Made by a program: the position numbers and the translations under genes. DNA of 12,431 nt from an uncultured Blautia sp. (GTDB lineage: Bacteria; Bacillota; Clostridia; Lachnospirales; Lachnospiraceae), in NCBI GenBank assembly GCA_900765525.1, contig CAAFRY010000170.1:1-12431 (forward strand), in the 5' to 3' direction. The notes beneath the pieces are model-generated. The model searched no databases. It was not told the DNA's origin and saw nothing but the letters and a program-made list of their open reading frames with translations. Shown here piece by piece: positions 1 to 7,397 of the stretch (position 1 is the first letter of the stretch; each line of letters starts with the position of its first letter).

Positions 1-67
1 TCTTTTATAGTATATTGTTTTTAGCTTAACGCTGCTCCGGAGTAAACCTAAAGAAAGGAAGACTTTT

Positions 68-2884
68 ATGAAAAAGAAAATACCTTATAAAAAGCCTGCC
101 GCCGTCGCCATGAGCCTGTTTCTTACCGCAGGATTATGTGCCTGCCAGCAGCCTGCTTCCCCAGGCAAAGAGGAAGCTTCTTCTAAAGATATTTACCAGA
201 TTACGGAAGAAAATGAAAACCAGGAGCTTGTTATGAACCATCAGCCAGAATCCTCCTACTGGTTCCCTGAGGAACTTTTGGAATGGAATCCAGAACAAGA
301 CGAAGACCTGGCCTACAATGTCAGCACAATTCCTCTGGCGAAAAGAGTAGAAAAAGAAAAGCTGACTTGCGTAAATCCGACGCAAAACCCAGACACCAGG
401 GTCATGGCCATATCTATCATGAACTCCAGCACCAGCGGCAATGCCCCCCACGGGCTGAACAGTGCAGACTGCAACATTTTCACTTACTGGCAGTATGTGG
501 ATGAACTGGTATACTGGGGGGGTTCTTCCGGAGAGGGTTTAATCGTCCCTCCAAGCCCGGATGTCACAGACCTAGGCCATAAAAACGGAGTCCCGGTTAT
601 AGGCACAGTGTTCTTCCCCCAGGATGTAGCAGGAGGAAAAGTAGAATGGCTGGATACCTTTTTAACCCAGAAGGAAGACGGAACCTTCCCTATGGCGGAT
701 AAGCTTATCCAGGTAGCTCAAACCTATAGGTTTGACGGCTGGTTCATCAATCAGGAAACCGAAGGCGCCGAAACCACCCCGATTACCCCGGAGCATGCAA
801 AAAAGATGCAGGCCTTTATGAAATATCTGAAAGCCCAGTCACCGGATTTAAAGATAATTTACTATGATTCCATGACTGCTGACGGAAAAATGGACTGGCA
901 GAATGCCCTGACAGATAAAAACTCTATGTTTTTAAAGGATGGGGAAGGAAATGCCGTGGCAGATGAAATGTTCCTGAATTTCTGGTGGACAGAGGAGGAA
1001 CTGGCGGGACAGGAGCTGCTGAAATCCTCCGCCCAAAAAGCCCAGGAACTGGGAATCGACCCCTACAGCCTCTATGCTGGAGTTGATATACAGGCAGATG
1101 GATATACCACACCTGTACGCTGGGATTTATTCTCCCCAGAGAGCAGCGAAACCTATACCTCTCTTGGTCTTTACTGTCCCAATTGGGCCTACACCCAAGC
1201 CACAGGTTTAGACCAATTCCATCAAAACGAAAATGCTATCTGGGTAAACAGCAGACAGGACCCGTCTGCTGAAATAGAATATTCCTCCTCAGAACAGTGG
1301 CGGGGAGTATCCACTTATGTCATCGAGAAATCTGCAGTAACTTCCCTGCCCTTTGTCACCAACTTCAACACTGGAAGCGGCTACAGCTTTTTCCGGGATG
1401 GGCAGCAGATTTCCAAATTAGACTGGAATAACCGGAGTGTAGGGGATATTCTGCCTACCTACCGCTGGATGATTGACAACTCAGAGGGAAATTCCCTATC
1501 TGCAGGTTTTGACGTGGCCAATGCCTGGTACGGAGGAACGTCCCTGAAGCTTTCCGGCTCTTTGAAAAAAGATACCGCCTCCTCCATAGAGCTTTATAGC
1601 GCCGACCTGCCCATAGAAGAAAACACACAGTTTACGGTGCGTGCAAAAGCAGGGATTCCCACCCAGCTTGACGCTGTACTGACTTTAGAGGACGGCAGCA
1701 TAGAAACCCTTTCCGGTGACAAGGCTGTTGGCAGTGACTGGACAGAAATTTCCTATGACATCTCTTCCCTGTCCCAGAAGCACATCCGCCGGATTGCCTT
1801 TTCCCTGACTGCCAAAGAAGAGGCTTCTTCCTATGAGCTTTATCTGGGTAATATTACCATCGCAAACCCGGAAGAAAAAAATACCGCCAGCATTTCCAAT
1901 GTAACCATAGATGATTCTGAATTTGATGAAGACGCTATGTATGCAGGTGTGCGCCTTTCCTGGGAATCCAGTGAGAAAGCCCCTTATTATGAGATTTACC
2001 GAATCAACGAAGACGACACCCGCTCCTTCCTGGGAGTCTCAAATACAGAATGCTTTTATATCAATACCCTGCCCCGGACAGATGACACCAACCAATCCAG
2101 GTTTCTTGTAATACCAGTAAATCAACATCTGGCCCAGGGCAAAGGAAAAACCGTCTCCATGGAATGGCCAGACAATAGTCTTCCAAAAGCTGGGTTCTCT
2201 GCTTCTCAGACCTTAATCGGTCCCGGCAGCACTGTTACCTTTAAAAGCAACTGTTCCCAAAATACAGAAAATTTTGCCTGGGAACTGCCGGGAGCCAGCC
2301 AGGAATCTGCAAAAGGTGATTCTGTAACCGTAACCTATGAAAAAGAAGGGGTTTATAATGTTACCATAACTGCGAAAAATGACTCCGGAGAAGACACCAA
2401 GACTATAGAAGGCTGTATTGTAGTCTCCTCCTCCCTGGAAAAAGACTGTCAGCTAACCCTGTTGTCTCAGGGAAAAGCCACAGAGGCCACCGCTTATACC
2501 AATGAAAACGAAAAGCCTGCTTTCGCAGTAGACGGCGACGTAACAAAGAAATGGTGTGCAACCGGAACTCCTCCTCATGAACTTACCATAGACCTGGGAG
2601 AAGAGACTACCGTAAGCCAGGTGGCTCTGTCTCACGCAGAGGCAGGAGGGGAAGGCAGCGATATGAACACCAAGGCCTATACCATTTCCGTAAGCTCTGA
2701 CGGAACAGAATATATCCAGGTAGCCAATGTTACGAAAAATACGCTGGGAGAAACCCTGGATACCTTTGCCCCGGTAAATGCCCGGTACATCAAGCTTTCC
2801 GTGGTTAAACCAACTCAGGGCTCTGATACTGCCGCCCGGATTTATGAAATCCAGGTATACGGCTCTCAAAAACCAGTGCTTTAA
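68..2884 (+). CDS. Secreted lipoprotein endo-beta-N-acetylglucosaminidase, GH85 family, with PKD-like and F5/8-type-C modules
   Basis: Predicted to cleave the chitobiose core (GlcNAc-beta-1,4-GlcNAc) of N-glycans on the cell surface. The 938-residue protein starts with a lysine-rich signal peptide and a lipobox L23-C24-A25-C26, so Cys26 is the likely lipidated residue. The GH85 catalytic region spans about residues 85-470. It carries the motif DGWFINQETEG with the family's catalytic pair Asn228 (positions the substrate-assisted intermediate) and Glu230 (acid/base), then YYDSM near 265, LNFWW near 303, AGVDIQ near 337 and LYCPNWAY near 368. After it come a jelly-roll-like part (about 475-600), an Fn3-like part (605-700), a PKD-like domain (706-787) and a C-terminal F5/8-type-C/CBM32-like domain (797-932). 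There is no LPXTG anchor. The start at 68 follows an AAAGGAAG ribosome site. The gene is monocistronic and converges on the minus-strand operon. The family call is firm; the accessory domain boundaries are estimates from sequence character. Confidence 0.93.
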   Translation: MKKKIPYKKPAAVAMSLFLTAGLCACQQPASPGKEEASSKDIYQITEENENQELVMNHQPESSYWFPEELLEWNPEQDEDLAYNVSTIPLAKRVEKEKLTCVNPTQNPDTRVMAISIMNSSTSGNAPHGLNSADCNIFTYWQYVDELVYWGGSSGEGLIVPPSPDVTDLGHKNGVPVIGTVFFPQDVAGGKVEWLDTFLTQKEDGTFPMADKLIQVAQTYRFDGWFINQETEGAETTPITPEHAKKMQAFMKYLKAQSPDLKIIYYDSMTADGKMDWQNALTDKNSMFLKDGEGNAVADEMFLNFWWTEEELAGQELLKSSAQKAQELGIDPYSLYAGVDIQADGYTTPVRWDLFSPESSETYTSLGLYCPNWAYTQATGLDQFHQNENAIWVNSRQDPSAEIEYSSSEQWRGVSTYVIEKSAVTSLPFVTNFNTGSGYSFFRDGQQISKLDWNNRSVGDILPTYRWMIDNSEGNSLSAGFDVANAWYGGTSLKLSGSLKKDTASSIELYSADLPIEENTQFTVRAKAGIPTQLDAVLTLEDGSIETLSGDKAVGSDWTEISYDISSLSQKHIRRIAFSLTAKEEASSYELYLGNITIANPEEKNTASISNVTIDDSEFDEDAMYAGVRLSWESSEKAPYYEIYRINEDDTRSFLGVSNTECFYINTLPRTDDTNQSRFLVIPVNQHLAQGKGKTVSMEWPDNSLPKAGFSASQTLIGPGSTVTFKSNCSQNTENFAWELPGASQESAKGDSVTVTYEKEGVYNVTITAKNDSGEDTKTIEGCIVVSSSLEKDCQLTLLSQGKATEATAYTNENEKPAFAVDGDVTKKWCATGTPPHELTIDLGEETTVSQVALSHAEAGGEGSDMNTKAYTISVSSDGTEYIQVANVTKNTLGETLDTFAPVNARYIKLSVVKPTQGSDTAARIYEIQVYGSQKPVL

Positions 2885-2912
2885 TTCCTTTCTCCTGGAA
2901 TTAGCAAAAAGC

Positions 2913-2954
2913 AATCCCGGGTTCTAAGGCTCAGAGCTTTTAGAACCCGGGATT
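2913..2954. terminator. Probable bidirectional intrinsic terminator between convergent genes
   Basis: A perfect 15-bp stem (2913-2927 with 2940-2954, core AATCCCGGGTTCTAA) encloses a short loop that can itself pair. On the plus strand it runs straight into TTTTTATA, a good terminator for the GH85 gene ending at 2884. On the minus strand the RNA after the stem is GCTTTTTGC, a weaker U tract that could end the operon whose last gene stops at 3011. It lies in the 126-nt gap between the two stop codons. Confidence 0.85.
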
Positions 2955-3010
2955 TTTATACGACTGTAAAATAAAAGCAACTGCTATACTGCTATTGAAA
3001 CTAAAAACAT

Positions 3011-4045
3011 TTACCTGGTTTCCAGAAAATAATTCTCCCGGACAGCATCTTCGTCTCCCGGATATGCTTCCAGATAAGCGGCTATTTTTTCCTTAGCCGC
3101 AGCGAAATCACCCTGCCGCTCATAGAGGACAATCTGGTTAAAAAGAAGTACCTGTGTCTCCTCCCTGTCCTTTTCTTTCAGACCTTTTTCTATATAAGAA
3201 AGAGCGCTGTCATAGTCCTCTTCCTGAATGGAGCAATAGGCCAGCCCATTATACCCTGCCGCCTCCTGCCCCTCTATATCCAGACATTTCTGATACTGCT
3301 CCACAGCGTTTTCCTTATCTCCCACTGCCAGGTATACCTTGCCCAGATAGGGACCGGCATCCTTCCATTCCTTATCCAAAGCTTTTTTCAGTTCCTTTTC
3401 TGCTTTTGTATATTCCGCCAGGTAAAAATACACCCGTCCCCGATTGTAATAATCTTCCCCGGTTTTGGGAGAGATTTCCAAGGCATCCTCCAGGTATTCC
3501 ACTCCGTCGGCATTTAAATCACATTCCCGGTAGATTCTGTAAATATCCAGATAATCCTGGTAATCCTTGGAGCCGGAAATCACCTTTCCAAAATTCGTGT
3601 CTGCCTGTTTGTACTGGCCCAAATGAAGATAGGCGCTGCCTCTGAGGAAGTAGCCGTCCTTTTCTTTAGACTCCTTCAGCAGCCGGTCACAGGTCTCAAT
3701 ACAGCCCTCATAGTCTCCCTGGTGATACTGAGCATCCGCCAAATAGAGACACAAATCCCTGCTCATGGCTTTATCTGACTTGGAAATCAGGGACAGAGCG
3801 GTCTCAAAAGCCTCCTGGGCCTTGTCAAATACTCCTTGGCTGCTCCAGCAAACACCGATTCCTCTCCAGGATTGGGCTCCCTTCTCCCCTTCCTGGACAG
3901 CGTCCTGGAAGTTTTCAATGGCCTCTGTGTAATTTCCCTTTTCTAAATTCTCTCTGCCAAGCTCATAGGCTGTGGGACTGTCCTTTTTACAGCCTCCTAA
4001 CAGACACAGCAGAATACCTGCTGCCAAAAGGATTCCCTTCTTCAC
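3011..4045 (-). CDS. Tetratricopeptide-repeat lipoprotein
   Basis: A membrane-anchored scaffold-type protein of about 344 residues. The N-terminus is a lipoprotein signal (MKKG, hydrophobic stretch, L-G-G-C lipobox; lipidated Cys19 counted from the chosen start). The rest is about nine helical TPR units of roughly 34 residues with the usual pattern, for example AYELGRENLEKGNYTEAIENF near the start and YYNRGRVYFYLAEYTKAEKEL mid-protein. I chose the GTG at 4045 because GGAG at 4054-4057 is then 8 nt away. An in-frame GTG at 4051 would add two residues but lies only 2 nt from that site. It is the last gene of the run after the nucleotidyltransferase and glmM, 17 nt past the glmM stop codon. TPR lipoproteins usually bind proteins; the partner cannot be told from sequence. 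An envelope-assembly role is only suggested by context. Confidence 0.88.
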   Translation of the reverse strand: MKKGILLAAGILLCLLGGCKKDSPTAYELGRENLEKGNYTEAIENFQDAVQEGEKGAQSWRGIGVCWSSQGVFDKAQEAFETALSLISKSDKAMSRDLCLYLADAQYHQGDYEGCIETCDRLLKESKEKDGYFLRGSAYLHLGQYKQADTNFGKVISGSKDYQDYLDIYRIYRECDLNADGVEYLEDALEISPKTGEDYYNRGRVYFYLAEYTKAEKELKKALDKEWKDAGPYLGKVYLAVGDKENAVEQYQKCLDIEGQEAAGYNGLAYCSIQEEDYDSALSYIEKGLKEKDREETQVLLFNQIVLYERQGDFAAAKEKIAAYLEAYPGDEDAVRENYFLETR

Positions 4046-4053
4046 CTGCACCT

Positions 4054-4057
4054 CTCC
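4054..4057 (-). promoter_or_regulatory. Ribosome binding site deciding the TPR lipoprotein start
   Basis: GGAG (minus strand) lies 8 nt before the GTG at 4045 but only 2 nt before the GTG at 4051, favouring the downstream start and the typical MKKG signal-peptide opening. Confidence 0.6.
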
Positions 4058-4062
4058 GTTTC

Positions 4063-5409
4063 TTACTGGGCGATAAGGTTCTCAAAACGCATAGCGTCAA
4101 TCACCTGCTCCACATATTTCTCGCAGATTTCATCCGTGGCAGCTTCCACCATTACACGAATCACAGGCTCTGTACCGCTTTCCCGAACCAGAATCCTTCC
4201 GTCGCTTCCCAGCTCCCTGGCCGCTGTCTCAACAGCTTCCACAACCTTAGGATTCTCTCTCGCCTCTTTCTTATCATATACTCTTACATTCTTCAATACC
4301 TGAGGATAGATTTTCACCTCTCTGATAAGAGTGCTTAAAGGAAGCTTCTTCTCAATCATAACTTCCATAAGCTTTAAAGAGGTTAAAATACCATCTCCTG
4401 TGGTGGCATGTTTGGAGAAAATAATATGTCCGGACTGCTCTCCGCCTATGGAATGTCCGTTTGCCATCATATTCTCGCACACATATTTATCCCCCACTGC
4501 TGTCTGCTCATAGCGGATACCTTCCCTGTCGCAGGCCTTGTAAAGCCCCAGGTTAGACATAACCGTTGTGACAATGGTATTATTGTTTAGTTTTCCGCAC
4601 TCCTGCATATATTTTCCGCAGACATACATAATCAAATCGCCGTTTACTTCCTGTCCTTTATCATCCACGGCAATACATCTGTCAGCATCTCCGTCATAGG
4701 CAAAGCCCACATCCAAATGGTTATCCATTACAAATTTCTTCAGCTCTCCGATATGGGTGGAACCGCAATTGGTGTTGATATTGGTACCATCCGGCTCATT
4801 ATGAATCACGTAAGTCTTAGCTCCCAGAGCGTCAAACACGCTTTTTGCGATAGCGGAAGCACTGCCGTTGGCGCAGTCCAGACCTACTCTCATATTCTTA
4901 AAGGCACGGGTTGGTATAGAAATCAAATATCCGATATAACGGTTTCTTCCTGCAGAGAAATCCACGGTGCGTCCAATGTCTTCTCTCTTAGCCAGAGGCA
5001 GCTCCGGCACCTTTCCGTCAATATATGCTTCTATCTGCTCCTCCACAGAAGCCTCCATTTTCTGTCCGTTTCCGTTGATAATCTTAATACCGTTGTCATA
5101 GAAAGGATTGTGGCTTGCAGAAATCATGATTCCACAGTCAAAGTTCTCTGTGCGTACCACATAGGAAACACTGGGAGTTGTCGTCACATGGAGAAGATAT
5201 ACATCCGCCCCGGAGGCTGTAAGACCAGCTACAAGAGAATACTCAAACATATAGCTGCTTCTTCTTGTATCCTTGCCAATCACAATCTGGGCCTTATGCT
5301 CCTGTCCGAAATACCAGCCCAGGAAACGGCCTACTTTAAAGGCATGCTCTACTGTCAGATTTACATTTGCTTCTCCACGAAAGCCATCGGTTCCAAAATA
5401 TTTTCCCAT
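4063..5409 (-). CDS. glmM: Phosphoglucosamine mutase
   Basis: Converts glucosamine-6-phosphate to glucosamine-1-phosphate in the cytoplasm, the step before GlmU in UDP-GlcNAc synthesis. From the chosen ATG at 5409 the protein is 448 residues, the usual length for the family. Landmarks in order: MGKYFGTDGFRG at the N-terminus, the phosphoserine loop GIMISASHNP with Ser99 as the phosphorylated residue, the metal loop DGDADR (Asp239, 241, 243), the sugar-binding motif GEQSGH (323-328) and the phosphate-binding RESGTEP (409-415). All key residues are present. An in-frame ATG at 5433 would add eight residues, but the strong AAGGAG at 5416-5421 would then lie inside the gene; it is well placed for 5409. 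The gene lies 94 nt after the nucleotidyltransferase and 17 nt before the TPR lipoprotein. A weak promoter of its own is possible in the upstream gap. Confidence 0.97.
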   Translation of the reverse strand: MGKYFGTDGFRGEANVNLTVEHAFKVGRFLGWYFGQEHKAQIVIGKDTRRSSYMFEYSLVAGLTASGADVYLLHVTTTPSVSYVVRTENFDCGIMISASHNPFYDNGIKIINGNGQKMEASVEEQIEAYIDGKVPELPLAKREDIGRTVDFSAGRNRYIGYLISIPTRAFKNMRVGLDCANGSASAIAKSVFDALGAKTYVIHNEPDGTNINTNCGSTHIGELKKFVMDNHLDVGFAYDGDADRCIAVDDKGQEVNGDLIMYVCGKYMQECGKLNNNTIVTTVMSNLGLYKACDREGIRYEQTAVGDKYVCENMMANGHSIGGEQSGHIIFSKHATTGDGILTSLKLMEVMIEKKLPLSTLIREVKIYPQVLKNVRVYDKKEARENPKVVEAVETAARELGSDGRILVRESGTEPVIRVMVEAATDEICEKYVEQVIDAMRFENLIAQ

Positions 5410-5415
5410 AATTAG

Positions 5416-5421
5416 CTCCTT
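5416..5421 (-). promoter_or_regulatory. Ribosome binding site deciding the glmM start
   Basis: AAGGAG on the minus strand lies 6 nt before the ATG at 5409, supporting a 448-residue GlmM over the 456-residue reading from the ATG at 5433. Confidence 0.8.
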
Positions 5422-5469
5422 TTCTTTATACAATCATTCTCTTTTTTTGTCTTTTCTACTACCTATAAT

Positions 5470-5498
5470 AAAATACCACAAACCGAGAAATTTGTCAT
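5470..5498 (-). promoter_or_regulatory. Candidate internal promoter for glmM
   Basis: Minus strand reads ATGACA (5498-5493), a 17-nt spacer, then TATTTT (5475-5470), just after the nucleotidyltransferase stop. The match to the sigma-A consensus is modest, so glmM may instead depend on read-through. Confidence 0.35.
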
Positions 5499-5503
5499 CT
5501 GTA

Positions 5504-6427
5504 TTATGAAAAGAGCGGCTCTTTATATACACCTTTTTCCGTCAACTCCCGGAAGGCTTCCATAACTTTTTCCTTATCTTCCTGGTAGGTAACTCCAAAC
5601 CAGGTGTCATGAGTTTTCAGTACAGATACCTTTGCCTTACCCTCCTGAATCAACTGGTCAACCACTGCCGGAAGCAGGTATTCCTTCTTCAGATTTCCCG
5701 GCTCCACACCCTTTAAAAACTGGGTGAAGCCCTGCTCCAGAACCTGGAGAAATTCCGGCGTCAGTCCCCACATATTCATAGAAACCAGGGTCTGGGAATC
5801 CAGGTACGCTTTTTCCCCTGTCTCCTCATCCACTGCTGCAGGTCCCTGAGAAGTTTTCTGTATATTATAGGTTTCCGTAATACCAACCAGGTTCTTATTT
5901 TCATCTAAAGCGCAGACCCCTCTGGTAACGCCGCCGTTGTCGCTGAGGGTATTTTCCAGAATAAATCCTGCCATGCAGATGTCCATTTTACCGGTGTCTT
6001 CTCTCTCTTCTACCAGGTAATCATGTAACTTTACAAAGGCTTCTTTTCCGTAATAATCGTCTGCATTGATAACAACAAAAGGTTCTGAAATTGCCTTTTT
6101 TGCAGCCAGAACCGCCTGTCCGGTTCCCCAGGGTTTGGTTCTCTCTGCCGGGCAGGTAAAGCCTTCCGGAAGGTCCTTTAAATCCTGGAACACATACTCT
6201 ACCTCCGTAATCTTCTCGATACGGTTTCCGATGATTTCCCGGAATTCTTTCTCAATGTCCCTGCGGATGATAAATACCACCTTATTGAAACCAGCCTCCA
6301 GAGCGTCATGGATAGAATAATCCATGATGATTTCTCCTCCCGGTCCAACCTTAGCCAACTGTTTGATTCCTTTTCCGAAGCGGCTTCCGATACCTGCCGC
6401 CATTATCACTAACGCTGTTTTTTTCAT
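5504..6427 (-). CDS. Nucleotidyltransferase (NTP_transferase fold, sugar-phosphate type)
   Basis: A 307-residue protein with the Rossmann-like nucleotidyltransferase fold. It shows the N-terminal nucleotide-binding loop MAAGIGSRFGKG with the following KQL, a GTGQAV motif near residues 101-106, and NADDYYG (121-127), where Asp123/Asp124 would hold the metal. Such enzymes join an NTP to a sugar- or alcohol-phosphate and release pyrophosphate. The exact substrate cannot be read from the sequence, and there is no left-handed beta-helix tail of the GlmU type. It heads the run nucleotidyltransferase-glmM-TPR lipoprotein, preceded by a clear promoter at 6524-6552 and a leader of about 90 nt. AGGAG lies about 11 nt before the ATG, slightly far. 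The neighbourhood with glmM hints at sugar-nucleotide supply for the envelope, but this is inference. Confidence 0.88.
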   Translation of the reverse strand: MKKTALVIMAAGIGSRFGKGIKQLAKVGPGGEIIMDYSIHDALEAGFNKVVFIIRRDIEKEFREIIGNRIEKITEVEYVFQDLKDLPEGFTCPAERTKPWGTGQAVLAAKKAISEPFVVINADDYYGKEAFVKLHDYLVEEREDTGKMDICMAGFILENTLSDNGGVTRGVCALDENKNLVGITETYNIQKTSQGPAAVDEETGEKAYLDSQTLVSMNMWGLTPEFLQVLEQGFTQFLKGVEPGNLKKEYLLPAVVDQLIQEGKAKVSVLKTHDTWFGVTYQEDKEKVMEAFRELTEKGVYKEPLFS

Positions 6428-6523
6428 ATCCTATGCTTCTCCTGTCGTACAGATTCCTCTTTGTTTCCGCCCAAGGCCGCCCCTTTCTGTAACGGGTAAG
6501 GCTTCAGGCTATTCAGTGTCCTT

Positions 6524-6552
6524 AATATACTATAAAACAGCGGAAAATTCAA
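6524..6552 (-). promoter_or_regulatory. Sigma-A-type promoter of the nucleotidyltransferase-glmM operon
   Basis: Minus strand TTGAAT (6552-6547), a 17-nt spacer, then TATATT (6529-6524). Transcription would start near 6517, giving a leader of about 90 nt. It lies 16 nt beyond the T tract of the terminator-like repeat copy, so the upstream carD unit would end just before this promoter begins. Confidence 0.7.
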
Positions 6553-6568
6553 CTGACAACCAAGAATG

Positions 6569-6594
6569 AAAAAGAATCATGCAAAGCAGGATTC
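6569..6594 (-). terminator. Terminator-like hairpin at the end of repeat copy 1 (carD unit)
   Basis: On the minus strand, a 9-position stem (GAATCCTGC against GCATGATTC, one C-T mismatch) with loop TTT is followed by TTTTT. It lies about 105 nt after the end of the carD reading frame and just before the next promoter, where a terminator is expected. Confidence 0.6.
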
Positions 6595-6662
6595 TCCGCC
6601 TGGGTTGGGTCGCCTTAGCGACATAACTCCTCTCCACCGCAGTGCGTTCCTGCCCGGAGGGC
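6569..6662 (-). repeat. 94-nt dispersed structured repeat, copy 1
   Basis: Aligns without gaps to 8702-8795, with 86 of 94 positions identical. It holds a GTCGC/GCGAC hairpin with a CTAA-type loop, a partly broken outer stem (7 of 9 pairs) and a terminator-like hairpin with T tract at its minus-strand 3' end. It lies 37 nt after the carD stop. No transposase or clear target-site duplication is seen. Confidence 0.85.
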
Positions 6663-6699
6663 CAGGTTATCATATTCCCCTGCTATGCGGACCGTAAGT

Positions 6700-6885
6700 T
6701 TAATTTCCCATTGTCTGCATGGAGTAATTTAACTTACCCGGAGCGTTTCCCTTCCCAGGCTCTTGAAACTGACCCAGGACCCTTCCTCTGACATAACTGC
6801 GTATCTCATCGGGTGTGGAATCCAGAACCACTGCAAATTCCCCGAAAGCCATATCCTCTGCAAATTTCAGAAATTTCTGCTCCAC
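6700..6885 (-). pseudogene. CarD-family regulator, C-terminal part in the shifted frame
   Basis: Encodes the C-terminal helices expected of a CarD/CdnL protein: EQKFLKFAEDMAFGEFAVVL, then STPDEIRSYV and a tail of about 30 residues rich in Gly, Pro and Asn. The frame is open upstream of 6885, reading KNRKLNQ directly before this segment, back to the A tract at 6905-6909. It therefore continues the protein encoded at 6891-7271. There is no ribosome site or proper start of its own (the codon at 6885 is GTG), so independent expression is unlikely. Restoring one A joins the two parts into a protein of 190 residues, somewhat longer than typical CarD/CdnL (about 160). Whether this is a real mutation, a sequencing error or slippage cannot be decided here. 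Confidence 0.75.
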
Positions 6886-6890
6886 CTGGT

Positions 6891-7271
6891 TCAGTTTCCT
6901 GTTCTTTTTCCGGCCTCAAACTGCTTTACATAGACGCCTTTAATCAAAGCCAGAAACACTCTCATATCATTGGTATCCAACATTCTGCGGTAATGGTCCG
7001 CCAGCTTACTCTGCTGCCTACAGGTAAAGGTATCCGCCGGAATTTCCTCTACCTCCTCTATGTAATCTCTGACTTCCCCCGGCGTCAAAACCTCTCTCAT
7101 ATATACCTGGGTTTCTACCGGCACATAAACTTGGTCCCCTGCCGTAAAAACAGGGGACAGCTTATAATACTCTTTCTTGTCATGCATGGATTCCTTAAAA
7201 TATGCTCCAATATCTTCTACCCTGCAGACGCCTCTTTTTCCATAAATCACATAAGTACCTTTTTCAAACAT
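6891..7271 (-). CDS. CarD/CdnL-family RNA polymerase-binding regulator, N-terminal part (frameshifted)
   Basis: CarD-family proteins bind the RNA polymerase beta subunit through an N-terminal Tudor-like domain and stabilise the open complex through a C-terminal helical domain. The first 50 or so residues (FEKGTYVIYGKRGVCRVEDIG, then YYKLSPVF and VYVPVET) match the RNA polymerase-interacting domain. Helices DYIEEVEEI, LADHYRRML and LALIKGVYVKQF follow, then the frame ends abruptly at EAGKRTGN. The missing helices lie just downstream in the -1 frame (6700-6885); the break is at the A5 tract 6905-6909. The ATG at 7271 was chosen because it follows an AGAGGG ribosome site by 5 nt and opens like the family. 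Upstream ATGs at 7349 and 7307 overlap or immediately follow the promoter and have no ribosome site. It is transcribed from its own promoter after glyA. Confidence 0.82.
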   Translation of the reverse strand: MFEKGTYVIYGKRGVCRVEDIGAYFKESMHDKKEYYKLSPVFTAGDQVYVPVETQVYMREVLTPGEVRDYIEEVEEIPADTFTCRQQSKLADHYRRMLDTNDMRVFLALIKGVYVKQFEAGKRTGN

Positions 7272-7313
7272 CGTATCCCTCTTTTCTTTTTTCCGGTCTG
7301 AATCCATATCTTT

Positions 7314-7343
7314 ATTATACCGAAAAAAGAAGGGGTGTTTCAA
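7314..7343 (-). promoter_or_regulatory. Sigma-A-type promoter of the carD-family gene
   Basis: Minus strand TTGAAA (7343-7338), an 18-nt spacer, then a perfect TATAAT (7319-7314). The predicted start is near 7307, giving a leader of about 36 nt before the ATG at 7271. It lies about 55 nt after the glyA stop. I see no good terminator in between, so some glyA read-through is possible. Confidence 0.8.
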
Positions 7344-7397
7344 AGGCAATTCTGCACGAAATCCTGAAGACTGCTACTGGGCAAATTGTCTTTTTTC

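Noticed and set aside
1..67. TATAGT/TATATT-like boxes near the left edge as the GH85 promoter
   Set aside because: Any -35 box would fall outside the window, so the promoter cannot be placed.
516..522. A G7 tract inside the GH85 catalytic region, as a possible phase-variation switch
   Set aside because: Seven Gs is short for slipped-strand switching, the frame is intact, and the codons encode the plausible residues Trp-Gly-Gly.
4717..5415. A 232-codon plus-strand open frame opposite glmM, and long antisense frames opposite glyA (7842-8351) and the FAH-family gene (9330-9899)
   Set aside because: All lie fully opposite well-conserved genes, have no recognisable domain and no convincing ribosome site; they are antisense shadows.
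6905..6909. Programmed -1 frameshifting at the carD A tract
   Set aside because: The sequence in frame is A-AAA-AGA, not a canonical slippery heptamer, and A5 is short for transcriptional slippage. An indel or sequence error is simpler.
7344..7397. A glyA terminator in the glyA-carD gap
   Set aside because: No stem followed by a T tract is visible on the minus strand; only weak direct similarity of CAATTTGCC and GAATTGCC.
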